Source: Parabacteroides distasonis (GTDB lineage Bacteria > Bacteroidota > Bacteroidia > Bacteroidales > Tannerellaceae). Taken from it: DNA of 64,000 nt. Shown piece by piece: positions 51,934 through 61,155 of this stretch (position 1 is its first letter; the number at the start of each line of letters is the position of its first letter). Position numbers and translations under genes: made by a program. The stretch is from positions 83,013-147,012 of the forward strand of contig JAFBIR010000011.1 of assembly GCA_021531385.1 (NCBI GenBank). The letters are read 5' to 3'. The notes beneath the pieces were generated by a model. The model was not told the origin of the DNA and searched no databases. It was given only the letters and a program-made list of their open reading frames with translations.

Positions 51934-53952
51934 TTATGCTAAAAATTCCTTTACTTGTTGATATACATGCTGCGCCGTGAAACCGAGCTTCTCATCGAGC
52001 ACCTTATAAGGGGCAGAGAATCCGAATGACTCCAAGCCCCAAATCTTACCGTTAGGCCCTACCAAGCCCTCCAAGGTAACAGGCAAACCGGCTGTCAAGC
52101 CAAATACCTTGCTTCCTGTCGGAATGATAGACTCCTGGTACTCCTTGGATTGCGCACGGAACAGACCTTCCGACGGAGCGGATACGATACGCAACTTGAT
52201 GCCATCCGCACGCAACAGCGCCGCACCCTCTACCAATGTAGATACCTCTGAACCAGAAGCCACCAAGATCACGTCAGGATTCGCATCCTCATTGACAATG
52301 TAGGCACCCTTCTCTGCCTGATAACGATCGGTCTCAGCCGGCAAATTGTTGATATTCTGACGAGAGAAGATCAACGCTGTCGGTGTAGAAGTATTCTCCA
52401 TCGCCAACTTCCAAGCCACGGTAGCCTCCTCTACATCGGCCGGGCGAAGCACGAGCATAGAGCTCTTGCCCTTATGATTCTTCAATTTCTCCAACAGGCG
52501 GACCTGAGCCTCCTGCTCTACCGGCTCATGCGTCGGTCCATCCTCACCGACACGGAACGCATCGTGTGTCCAGATGAACTTCACGGGCAACTCCATCAAC
52601 GCAGCCATACGCATCGCAGGTTTCATGTAATCAGAGAAGACAAAAAAGGTACCACAAGCAGCGATCACACCCCCGTGCAAACTCATACCGATACAGATAC
52701 AAGCCATTGTCAACTCTGCCACACCTGCCTGGAAGAAGGCACCGCTGAAATCGCCTTTCACGAACGCATGAGTCTTCTTCAAGAAACCATCGGTCTTGTC
52801 AGAGTTGGAAAGATCTGCCGAAGCCACCACCATGTTCTCCACCTGCTCCGCTAAAACGCCTAAAACCGTAGCTGAACCCGCACGTGTCGCTTGATTCGGC
52901 TTCTGCTGGATAGCCGCCCAATCAATTTCAGGCACCTTACCCGAGAACCACTGCTCCAACTTGGCGGCCAAGTCGGGATGCGCCTCGCTCCAAGCCTTCT
53001 TCACGGCATAACGCTCTGCAACGATTGTCTCCAACTCCGCACGACGCTTCGCATAGATCGCCTCCACCTCAGGGAAGATCGTGAAGGGATGCTCCGGATC
53101 ACCACCCAAATTCTTGATGGTCTCAGAGATAGAAGCACCTGCCGCAGAGAGCGGTTGACCGTGTGTGCTCACCTTGTTCTCATAGCTACTCTGGTCGGGG
53201 CCCATAGCGCCCTTACCCATCAACGTATCACCGATGATCAATGTCGGACGGGTGCTCTCAGCCTTCGCCTCTGTCAAGGCCGCACGGATCTGCTGAACGT
53301 CGTTGCCATTGATATGCAAGACTTTCCAGCCCCATGCCTCATATTTCTTCTGTACGTCCTCCGTATCCACCTCGTCCACTTTCGTAGAAAGCTGAACGTT
53401 GTTGGCGTCATAGAACATAATCAAATTGCCCAAACCTAATGTACCAGCCACACGACCAGCACCTTGCGAGATCTCCTCCTGAATACCTCCATCAGAGATA
53501 TAGGCATAGATAGTTTGGTTCATAACCTCCTTACCCAAGCGTGCCTGGAGGAACTTCGCCGCAATAGCGGCACCCACCGCATAGGTATGTCCTTGTCCCA
53601 AAGGACCTGAGGTATTCTCGATGCCTCGGCAGACATCCACCTCGGGATGTCCCGGCGTCACGCTACCCCATTGACGGAACTGCTGCAGCTCCTCCAACGT
53701 GTACTTGCCGCACAACGCCAAAACGCTGTAAAGCATCGGCGACATGTGACCCGGATCCAAGAAGAAGCGGTCGCGCCCCTCCCACTTCGGGTTCTGAGGA
53801 TCATATACTAAAAATTCCGAGAACAGCACGTTGACAAAGTCCGCGCCACCCATTGCGCCACCCGGATGGCCGGATTTCGCTTTCTCCACCATAGATGCAG
53901 CCAGGATACGGATGTTATCCGCTGCTCGGTTCATCACTTGAATATCGTTCAT
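51934..53952 (-). CDS. tkt: transketolase
   Basis: Thiamine-diphosphate enzyme moving two-carbon units between sugar phosphates. The GHPGGAMGGADF loop, the thiamine-diphosphate motif (YISDGGIQEEISQGA...NLIMFYDANN), GTFFVFSDYMKPAMRMAAL and THDAFRVGEDGPTHEPVEQ segments are clear. The ATG at 53952 (NDIQVMNRAADNIR) is chosen, giving 672 residues, over an upstream one. Confidence 0.97.
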   Translation of the reverse strand: MNDIQVMNRAADNIRILAASMVEKAKSGHPGGAMGGADFVNVLFSEFLVYDPQNPKWEGRDRFFLDPGHMSPMLYSVLALCGKYTLEELQQFRQWGSVTPGHPEVDVCRGIENTSGPLGQGHTYAVGAAIAAKFLQARLGKEVMNQTIYAYISDGGIQEEISQGAGRVAGTLGLGNLIMFYDANNVQLSTKVDEVDTEDVQKKYEAWGWKVLHINGNDVQQIRAALTEAKAESTRPTLIIGDTLMGKGAMGPDQSSYENKVSTHGQPLSAAGASISETIKNLGGDPEHPFTIFPEVEAIYAKRRAELETIVAERYAVKKAWSEAHPDLAAKLEQWFSGKVPEIDWAAIQQKPNQATRAGSATVLGVLAEQVENMVVASADLSNSDKTDGFLKKTHAFVKGDFSGAFFQAGVAELTMACICIGMSLHGGVIAACGTFFVFSDYMKPAMRMAALMELPVKFIWTHDAFRVGEDGPTHEPVEQEAQVRLLEKLKNHKGKSSMLVLRPADVEEATVAWKLAMENTSTPTALIFSRQNINNLPAETDRYQAEKGAYIVNEDANPDVILVASGSEVSTLVEGAALLRADGIKLRIVSAPSEGLFRAQSKEYQESIIPTGSKVFGLTAGLPVTLEGLVGPNGKIWGLESFGFSAPYKVLDEKLGFTAQHVYQQVKEFLA

Positions 53953-54083
53953 GTTATGTAACAAAATTATTTTCTGCCGCAAAGATAGCCATTCTATTTC
54001 ATTTATTAGGAATTATTCATTAGACAAAAAGAAAAAACTCACCTTTGCGCCCAATGAGCGCAACACTTTGAGGTAAAAATGAA

Positions 54084-54157
54084 CTCCATAGTTCACACAC
54101 ACCAACCCCACGGTTCACGCTCAGGAACTATGGGGTTGACGAGCACGAACCGTGGGG
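54084..54157. repeat. interlocked inverted repeats between tkt and the GH78 gene
   Basis: Order A-B-A'-B': A CTCCATAGTTC (54084), B CCCCACGGTTC (54106), A' GAACTATGGGG (54125), B' GAACCGTGGGG (54147). A pairs with A' and B pairs with B', and A and B resemble each other. It stands in a 228-bp gap that otherwise shows no gene. Confidence 0.85.
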
Positions 54158-54180
54158 TATTTAGATAAGAAACTTTCTAA

Positions 54181-57100
54181 TCACTTTTTCACCTTAAACG
54201 CATAACGACCCGCTACCAACGGCATTTCTACTTGTCCATTAGAGAAGGAAGCCTGTCGAGCCAGTGCTTTGGGTAGCGATTTGCCATCCAATTGAATGGA
54301 TGTGAGGTCTTTCGCCGGCAAACGAAGGGTAGCCTGCGTGTTGGCGGGCACGACGAAACGATAAATCACACCATCGGCTGTCACTTCCCAACCACTCTCG
54401 ATACGTCCGTACGGCGAATCATAATGGCCTTTCGCATACTGTAACGCACCCGTTGGATCGGCCAACGGCTGGAGATAGAAGTGTTGGAAACCAGGACGTT
54501 CCTCATCCCGTGCGATACCCAGCGAACGTTGCATCAACCAGTTCGTGACAGAACCAAAGGCGTAGTGGTTGAAGGAATTCATGGAGTTGTTACCCCCAAA
54601 GCCATCCTCACGCGTCATGGAGTTTAGACGTTCCCAAATAGAGGTCGCTCCTTGGGTAACTGGATAGAGCCATGAGGGATAACCCGTACTGGTCAACAAG
54701 CGATAGGCCTCCTCCACCCGGCCATTCTCCGACAGCGCCCATGTGATCCACGGCGTACCCACAAAACCGGTCATCAAGGAATAAGACGGATAACGTTTGC
54801 CGTCATCCCCTACGCTCTCACGGGTTACCGTATTCACCAATTGCTGCGTGAATCGCTCTTTGATAGGTTCCTTCACGATGCCCAACGCCAATGGAATGGC
54901 GTAGGAGGTTTGCGTGTCGATCTTCACCCCTTTCCGCTTAGGACCATATTTACCTCCCATGAAAGAGGAATGCTCCTCACCGAAACCGGTCCCCACGGTT
55001 TCACCCGTTGACGGATCTATATAATAGGTATTGATGAAGTCGATGCGCTTCGCCCGCTGCTGCGCATAGTAAGCCGCATCCGCCGTCTCGCCCAACGCTT
55101 TAGCCATGCGCTCCATCAAGGCCAACTCATATGCCAAGTAGGAGTCGAAAATCAACGAGTTATCATTCTTCTGCACCTCAAAACCTAACCAATCGCCTAA
55201 GTCACCCGGGCTGTCATTCCCCCGGAAATGGCCCTGTACCGGATCAATGTATTTACGCAGCACCATCTCTATGTAGGCCTTCATGGCTGGGTAATGTTCC
55301 CGTATCGCCTCCAGATCGTTGTATTGCACGTAGCTTTGGTAAGGAGCGACAATGCCCACACTCTGCCACATCGGACCACCAAAACCTCCGCCCACCGGTG
55401 CGATTGCCGCAAAAGCGGAATCTGGCTCTTGGGTATCTCGCAACGCACGGAAGTGGCGACGCATGAATTGTGCACTGTTGCAAATGTAAGCGATTGTCGG
55501 GGAGAAGACGGAAAGGTCGCCACTCCATCCCATGCGCTCGTTGCGCTGCGGGCAATCGGTCGGGATGGAGAATAGGTTGGCCATGGAGGACCATTTCACA
55601 TTCTCAAAGAAGCGATTCAGCAAGGGATTGGAGGTCTCGTAATTGGCCGTAATCTCTTCCACGGAACTAAGCACCACACCCTTGACATCCGAGACAGGCA
55701 AAGCCTGCGGAATGCCCGTAATCTCCACATATTGATAACCATGATAGGTTGAGCGAGGCTGATAGGTCTCCACACCTCCCTTAGCGATATAGATGTCTTG
55801 CGCCATAGCCGAACGGATATTCTCCAGCATGATCATCTCTTCGTTGCCCGCATAAGCCGATAGTTTGGGATATTTCACCTCCGCAAAGCGCATCACCACT
55901 TTTGTACCGGGTTGTAAATTTCGGAAAGTAACGCGAGGCACACCGGGCATATTCTGGCCCATATCATAGACATACACCCCTTTGCGAGGCTCTTCCAGTC
56001 GCTGGGCAATGATCACCCGATTCTCCTGCACGGGATTACCCATCTGACCAACCAACTGGAAAGCTGAATAATCATCCGTAGCCGGCCACATGCCATTGCG
56101 TCCCTGTGGAATGACATCCGACAAAGCGACCTCTTCCGCTGGTCGCCAATCGGTCGGCTCAGCGATGCGCGCATCATACACCTCCCCTTGGAAAAGGCTG
56201 CCGTAGCGCACCGGCCCCTCCGTAGAAAACTCCCAACCTTGCGGCTCCGTCACGATTGTCTCCGTAGAACCATCGCCATAGGTCAATACCAATTTCGCTA
56301 AAAGAGACTGCCGATCACCGAAATAGTTCCAGTTAGAGGGTTCAAAAGTAGCGTTTCCACTCCACCAACCCTCGTTAAGCTGCGTCATCCAGCGATTCTC
56401 GCCTTGACGCAGCAAAGGGGTCACATCATAGGTTTGGTAAAGCAACGTTTTATTGTATTGGGTCATGCCCGGATTCAAGTAATCTTCCGTCAAACGCTGA
56501 CCGTTAAACGCTATATCATAGATACCCCTGGCTGTCACATAGAGACGGGCTTTTGTCGGTTTCCCTTTCGTTTGGAACTGACGACGTAGCACCACCGTAC
56601 CGGTCTCTTTCGGAGTGAAGATTCGTCGCTCACCGCTCACAGCCGCATCCTCGATTGTCGCCAAAGCGTGTCGAGGACTACGATAGTTCTCCACCCTAAC
56701 CTCCGTGAAACGAGCCGTCTCACCTTGCGGTACCTCGAAGCCCATATCACCCAAGACTGGAAAACAGATATAATCTCCACTGTTTCCCATCGGATTGAGT
56801 AATACATCTCCCACTTTCTCACCATCCACGGAGAGCGTTGTCCGTCCTGAGTTTGCCGCAATCTCTACCGCATGTGGCTGTTTGCGGTTTGCCTCATTGA
56901 TCAACGAACGAGGCACCCCCAAGCTCTGAAAAGGTTGGTCAGCCCTATCTTTTTGGGTATAACCCACCCGATAGACATGCAACACTGCACTATCTCCATA
57001 CGCTAACTCTACCTTTATATAGGATTGATCTTTCTTGTTCTGTTGTCCCAGAATGTTCTTGTTCACATCCATCAAACGAGGATCGTTCGCTCCGAAGATC

Positions 57101-57651
57101 AGAGCCGCTCTTTGCTCCATCTCCACCTTATAGCAGATGCGGAAAACCGATTGATAGGCACTATAAAAAGGCATAGCCGATAGGTCTCCTCCGATCCAAC
57201 GTGCGCCTGCCCAAGCGGCAGCCTTATCGGAAGTCTCCATCAAGCCAGTCTCAAACCATGAGGAGGCCGTTTGCTTCTCACCCTCCTGATTCCATACCTC
57301 CACCGTCCATTGGTAACGAGTCTCCGGGCGAAGCACCGTTCCCGCATAAGGCACCGCCAATGAAGTGGAATCATCTACCCGACCGGAATTCCAGACGGTC
57401 TTTCCCTGCTCGTCCGTCAAGGTCAAGCGATAAGCCGCCTGCGCTGCACCCCTTTCCTCCGAACGCATCTGCCAGCTAAATCGAGGGCGTGCCTCATCCA
57501 ACCCCATCGGGCAGGAGGTATATTCCGTTAATAGACTGACTATTTGAAAATCCGCAAAAGCACTTAGGCTCGTCACCAAGCCGACACAGGCCATGCCCAC
57601 TCTCCTCAAAAATGATTTTGTATCACTCATAACTGTTACTGTTTTGTTCAT
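54181..57651 (-). CDS. GH78-type alpha-L-rhamnosidase
   Basis: A 1156-residue secreted enzyme. The signal peptide ends at about SLSAFAD; a start at 57630 (MSDTKSFLRRVG) is as plausible as 57651. The PRFSWQMRS N-terminal beta domain, the RLYVTARGIYDIAFNGQRLTEDYLNPG rhamnosidase domain, the (alpha/alpha)6 barrel with TDCPQRNERMGWSGDLSVF, and the C-terminal sandwich are those of GH78. It removes alpha-L-rhamnose from plant glycans and flavonoid glycosides. It has no nearby SusCD genes. Confidence 0.92.
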   Translation of the reverse strand: MNKTVTVMSDTKSFLRRVGMACVGLVTSLSAFADFQIVSLLTEYTSCPMGLDEARPRFSWQMRSEERGAAQAAYRLTLTDEQGKTVWNSGRVDDSTSLAVPYAGTVLRPETRYQWTVEVWNQEGEKQTASSWFETGLMETSDKAAAWAGARWIGGDLSAMPFYSAYQSVFRICYKVEMEQRAALIFGANDPRLMDVNKNILGQQNKKDQSYIKVELAYGDSAVLHVYRVGYTQKDRADQPFQSLGVPRSLINEANRKQPHAVEIAANSGRTTLSVDGEKVGDVLLNPMGNSGDYICFPVLGDMGFEVPQGETARFTEVRVENYRSPRHALATIEDAAVSGERRIFTPKETGTVVLRRQFQTKGKPTKARLYVTARGIYDIAFNGQRLTEDYLNPGMTQYNKTLLYQTYDVTPLLRQGENRWMTQLNEGWWSGNATFEPSNWNYFGDRQSLLAKLVLTYGDGSTETIVTEPQGWEFSTEGPVRYGSLFQGEVYDARIAEPTDWRPAEEVALSDVIPQGRNGMWPATDDYSAFQLVGQMGNPVQENRVIIAQRLEEPRKGVYVYDMGQNMPGVPRVTFRNLQPGTKVVMRFAEVKYPKLSAYAGNEEMIMLENIRSAMAQDIYIAKGGVETYQPRSTYHGYQYVEITGIPQALPVSDVKGVVLSSVEEITANYETSNPLLNRFFENVKWSSMANLFSIPTDCPQRNERMGWSGDLSVFSPTIAYICNSAQFMRRHFRALRDTQEPDSAFAAIAPVGGGFGGPMWQSVGIVAPYQSYVQYNDLEAIREHYPAMKAYIEMVLRKYIDPVQGHFRGNDSPGDLGDWLGFEVQKNDNSLIFDSYLAYELALMERMAKALGETADAAYYAQQRAKRIDFINTYYIDPSTGETVGTGFGEEHSSFMGGKYGPKRKGVKIDTQTSYAIPLALGIVKEPIKERFTQQLVNTVTRESVGDDGKRYPSYSLMTGFVGTPWITWALSENGRVEEAYRLLTSTGYPSWLYPVTQGATSIWERLNSMTREDGFGGNNSMNSFNHYAFGSVTNWLMQRSLGIARDEERPGFQHFYLQPLADPTGALQYAKGHYDSPYGRIESGWEVTADGVIYRFVVPANTQATLRLPAKDLTSIQLDGKSLPKALARQASFSNGQVEMPLVAGRYAFKVKK

Positions 57652-57745
57652 CTATGTTTCATGGCTTAACCGTTTACAAAGGAAAGAAACTCTCTCGCAA
57701 AATGCAAGAAAAAAACCGTGAATTGCGCATTCGGAAATAAAAACC

Positions 57746-57753
57746 TACATTTG
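57746..57753 (+). promoter_or_regulatory. -7 box of topB
   Basis: TACATTTG, 28 bp before the topB ATG, so the leader is only about 15-20 nt. Confidence 0.55.
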
Positions 57754-57781
57754 TCCTCGTATTCTGTATTGATTCAAGTCT

Positions 57782-59890
57782 ATGATCGTATGTATCGCAG
57801 AGAAACCCAGCGTGGCCAGAGAGATAGCCAAAGTATTGGGTGCCAACACCAGTCATAAAGGATATATGGAGGGAAATGGGTACCAAGTTACCTGGACCTT
57901 CGGCCATCTATGCACCCTTAAGGAGCCGCAAGATTACACCGATAATTGGAAACGGTGGAGCCTCGGCTCACTCCCTATGATTCCACCTCGTTTCAGCATC
58001 AAGCTGATTGAAGATGCTGGTGGCGAGGAGCAATTTCATATTATCGAAGGATTGATGCGCCAAGCGGAGAAGGTGATCAACTGCGGCGATGCGGGTCAAG
58101 AGGGGGAACTGATCCAACGATGGGTCATGCAGAAAGCGGGATGCCAATGCCCCGTTTATCGCCTATGGGTATCCTCGCTGACGGAAGAGGCCATTCGGGA
58201 AGGATTCAACCAGCTCAAGGAGCAGAGCGCTTACACCAAGCTGTATGAAGCAGGGCTTTCCCGTGCTATCGGCGACTGGTTGTTAGGCATGAACGCTACC
58301 CGTCTCTATACCTTGCGCTACGGTAGCAACCGCCAAGTACTCTCCATCGGACGGGTTCAAACCCCTACTTTAGCATTGATTGTCAATAGACAAGCGGAGA
58401 TCGACCATTTCAAGCCGGAACCTTTCTGGGAACTGAAGACGATCTACCGGGGCGTGACCTTCTCCTCCACGAAAGGCAAATTCGCAACCAAAGAGGAGGG
58501 CGAGGCTTTCTTAGACATCGTGCGACAGGCAGACTTCGAGGTGACAGCGATTGGCGAGAAAAAGGGCAAGGAGTTCGCTCCTCGCCTATTCGACCTGACC
58601 TCGTTACAGGTGGAGTGCAACAAAAAATTCTCCTTCTCGGCAGACGACACCTTGAAACTGATTCAATCGCTGTATGAGAAAAAGGTCACGACCTATCCAC
58701 GTGTAGATACCACCTTCTTGAGCGATGACATTTACCCCAAAGTGCCACAGGCACTCAAAGGATTGGTAGATTACACGGAACTAACAGCCCCTCTCTTGCA
58801 ACTCAACAAGTTGCCAAAGAGCAAACGGGTGTTCGACAACTCAAAAGTGACCGATCACCATGCAATTATCCCGACAGGTGTTCCGGCGAGGGGATTAAGC
58901 GATGCCGAGCAGAAGGTGTATGACCTGGTTGCCCGTCGCTTTATCGCCGCTTTCTATCCCGACTGCGAGATCTCCACGACGACCGTACAGGGAAAAGTGG
59001 GCAAAGTGGAGTTTAAGGTATCGGGCAAACAGATCCTAAAACCAGGTTGGCGTGTGGTCTTTGGTGCGGATCAAAAAGATCCGGATAACGACACGCCTGA
59101 CGAGAACAACGGCGTGCTGCCTCATTTTGAGAAGGGGGAGAGTGGCCCGCATCAGCCGCTCTTGAAAGAGGGGAGCACACAGCCACCCAAGCCCTATACC
59201 GAGGCAACACTCCTTAGAGCCATGGAGACCGCAGGCAAGTTAGTGGATAACGATGAATTACGAGATGCCCTGAAAGAGAATGGCATAGGTCGCCCCTCTA
59301 CCCGTGCAGCCATCATCGAGACACTCTTTAAGCGGCACTACATCCGTAAGGAGCGCAAGAACCTCTACCCGACTGCTACGGGCGTGGAGCTGATCGCTAC
59401 GATTCACGATGAGTTGTTGAAGAGTGCAGAATTGACCGGCCTGTGGGAGAAGAAGCTACGCCAAATAGAGCGAGGCACTTACGAGGCTCGGACCTTCCTC
59501 GACGAGTTGAAACAGATGGTGCATCAAGTGGTTTACAATGTCCTATCCGATCAAAGCGGACGCACCATCACGATAGAACAACCTGCTGCCAAACCGGCCA
59601 AGAAGGAACATAAGACCCGCACCAAGCGTACGTCTGAGACAAACTCACAATCACCAGCAAAGCTAAAACGCACGAAAAAAGCAGAAGCAGCCGCCTCATC
59701 CTCTCCCAACGACACGGTGCCCCGTTGCCCGCTTTGTGGCAAAGGGACCCTGCTACGTGGCAAGAGCGCATACGGTTGCTCCGAATATAAAAGCGGCTGC
59801 ACCTTCCGACTCGATTATGCCACCTACGGCAACAACCTAACCGATCAGCAGCTGATTGAGTTGGTCGGGAAATGGACAAAACAGGCCTAA
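57782..59890 (+). CDS. topB: DNA topoisomerase III
   Basis: A 702-residue type IA topoisomerase that decatenates single-stranded DNA. The N-terminal Toprim domain (MIVCIAEKPSVAREIAKVLG), NCGDAGQEGELI with the metal-binding acidic residues, and the active-site tyrosine in TTYPRVDTTFLSDD (about 313) are clear. It has a Lys/Ser-rich linker and a C-terminal zinc finger (CPLCGKGTLLRGKSAYGCSEYKSGC). A TopB of the plasmid/ICE type is possible, but the gene is flanked by chromosomal housekeeping genes. Confidence 0.94.
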   Translation: MIVCIAEKPSVAREIAKVLGANTSHKGYMEGNGYQVTWTFGHLCTLKEPQDYTDNWKRWSLGSLPMIPPRFSIKLIEDAGGEEQFHIIEGLMRQAEKVINCGDAGQEGELIQRWVMQKAGCQCPVYRLWVSSLTEEAIREGFNQLKEQSAYTKLYEAGLSRAIGDWLLGMNATRLYTLRYGSNRQVLSIGRVQTPTLALIVNRQAEIDHFKPEPFWELKTIYRGVTFSSTKGKFATKEEGEAFLDIVRQADFEVTAIGEKKGKEFAPRLFDLTSLQVECNKKFSFSADDTLKLIQSLYEKKVTTYPRVDTTFLSDDIYPKVPQALKGLVDYTELTAPLLQLNKLPKSKRVFDNSKVTDHHAIIPTGVPARGLSDAEQKVYDLVARRFIAAFYPDCEISTTTVQGKVGKVEFKVSGKQILKPGWRVVFGADQKDPDNDTPDENNGVLPHFEKGESGPHQPLLKEGSTQPPKPYTEATLLRAMETAGKLVDNDELRDALKENGIGRPSTRAAIIETLFKRHYIRKERKNLYPTATGVELIATIHDELLKSAELTGLWEKKLRQIERGTYEARTFLDELKQMVHQVVYNVLSDQSGRTITIEQPAAKPAKKEHKTRTKRTSETNSQSPAKLKRTKKAEAAASSSPNDTVPRCPLCGKGTLLRGKSAYGCSEYKSGCTFRLDYATYGNNLTDQQLIELVGKWTKQA

Positions 59891-59939
59891 AATAGGCAAA
59901 GAGCCAACCTACAGGGCAGACTATTCCGAAGTTTTTTCG

Positions 59940-59947
59940 TATGTTTG
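59940..59947 (+). promoter_or_regulatory. -7 box of oxyR
   Basis: TATGTTTG, 27 bp before the oxyR start codon. Confidence 0.6.
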
Positions 59948-59974
59948 TGTGATTTTTGAAAAAGAGGAAATGCA

Positions 59975-60901
59975 ATGAACATTCAACAATTAGAGTACAT
60001 ATTAGCTGTGGAGCAGTTTCGTCATTTCGCCAAGGCGGCTGAGCATTGCCACGTCACACAGCCTACCCTAAGCATGATGATCCAGAAACTGGAGGACGAG
60101 TTAGGCGTGAAACTCTTCGATCGAACGACACAACCGGTTAAACCCACCTCCGCTGGCAGCAAGGTGATCGAGCAAGCACGCATCGTACTCTATCAAACCT
60201 CACTGATCAAAGACATCGTGAAGGAGGAGGAGCAATCGCTGAGTGGCACCTTCCGATTGGCGGTATTACCCACAATCGCTCCTTATCTGTTGCCACGCTT
60301 TTTTGCGCAACTGACGGAACGCTATCCAGATTTAGACATCCGCATCCTGGAGATGAAAACCGCTCCCTCGCTCGCCGCCCTTCAGCGGGGTGAGATCGAC
60401 GCTGCGATCATTGCCAGCCAACCGAAAGAGCCTCAACTGCAAGCGCAAACCTTGTTCTATGAGCAATTCTTCGGTTATGTGGCTAAGGGAGATCCACTGT
60501 TCAAGAAATCATTGATTCGCACAGCAGACATCAGCGACGAGCACCTTTGGCTCTTGGACGAGGGACACTGTTTCCGCGATCAATTGTTGCGTTTCTGCCA
60601 GATGGAAAAGGTGAAAGTGCGTCAAGCAGCCTACCGCTTAGGTAGTATGGAGACCTTCATGCGTATGGTAGAAAGTGGGAACGGCGTAACCTTCATTCCC
60701 CAATTGGCAACCTACCAATTAAGCCACGAGCAACAAGAGTTAGTGCGTCCCTTCGCTATTCCAAAACCAACCCGAGAGATCATGTGGGTTACGCGCACCG
60801 ATTTCGTCCGTCACGCAATCGCACAAATCATCGTTGAGAGCATCCGCCAAGCGGTTCCCAAGGAGCTGCACACATTGCAAGTTGGACAGAAAATAGTCTG
60901 A
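59975..60901 (+). CDS. oxyR: hydrogen-peroxide-inducible activator OxyR
   Basis: A 308-residue LysR-family regulator. The N-terminal helix-turn-helix (MNIQQLEYILAVEQFRHFAKAAEHCHVTQPTLS) and the C-terminal redox domain are seen. CFRDQLLRFC keeps the two redox cysteines eight residues apart, as in E. coli OxyR (Cys199, Cys208), so disulfide sensing of peroxide is likely. Its target genes are not in the window. A strong terminator follows. Confidence 0.95.
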   Translation: MNIQQLEYILAVEQFRHFAKAAEHCHVTQPTLSMMIQKLEDELGVKLFDRTTQPVKPTSAGSKVIEQARIVLYQTSLIKDIVKEEEQSLSGTFRLAVLPTIAPYLLPRFFAQLTERYPDLDIRILEMKTAPSLAALQRGEIDAAIIASQPKEPQLQAQTLFYEQFFGYVAKGDPLFKKSLIRTADISDEHLWLLDEGHCFRDQLLRFCQMEKVKVRQAAYRLGSMETFMRMVESGNGVTFIPQLATYQLSHEQQELVRPFAIPKPTREIMWVTRTDFVRHAIAQIIVESIRQAVPKELHTLQVGQKIV

Positions 60902-60937
60902 TACACTGCAGGAAAAACAACCAGTATATATAAACTA

Positions 60938-60967
60938 AAAGAGAGTCTTTTCGCAAAGACTCTCTTT
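60938..60967 (+). terminator. terminator after oxyR
   Basis: AAAGAGAGTCTTT and AAAGACTCTCTTT form a perfect 13-bp stem with a 4-nt loop. Confidence 0.9.
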
Positions 60968-61155
60968 AAAGGCTTTTAATAGGTATTAGTCTTTAAGGCA
61001 AAAAGATTGTTTAGGTTATCTGGCTGCAAAGTTGCAGCAATATTTAGAAACAGCCAAATAAAAAAACATATTCTACAACATATTTACACAGGTTTGTAGC
61101 CTATATTTCTCTCCGGCTCTCTGTTTTTAACATATTTATCCGAATCAGCGCAGTG

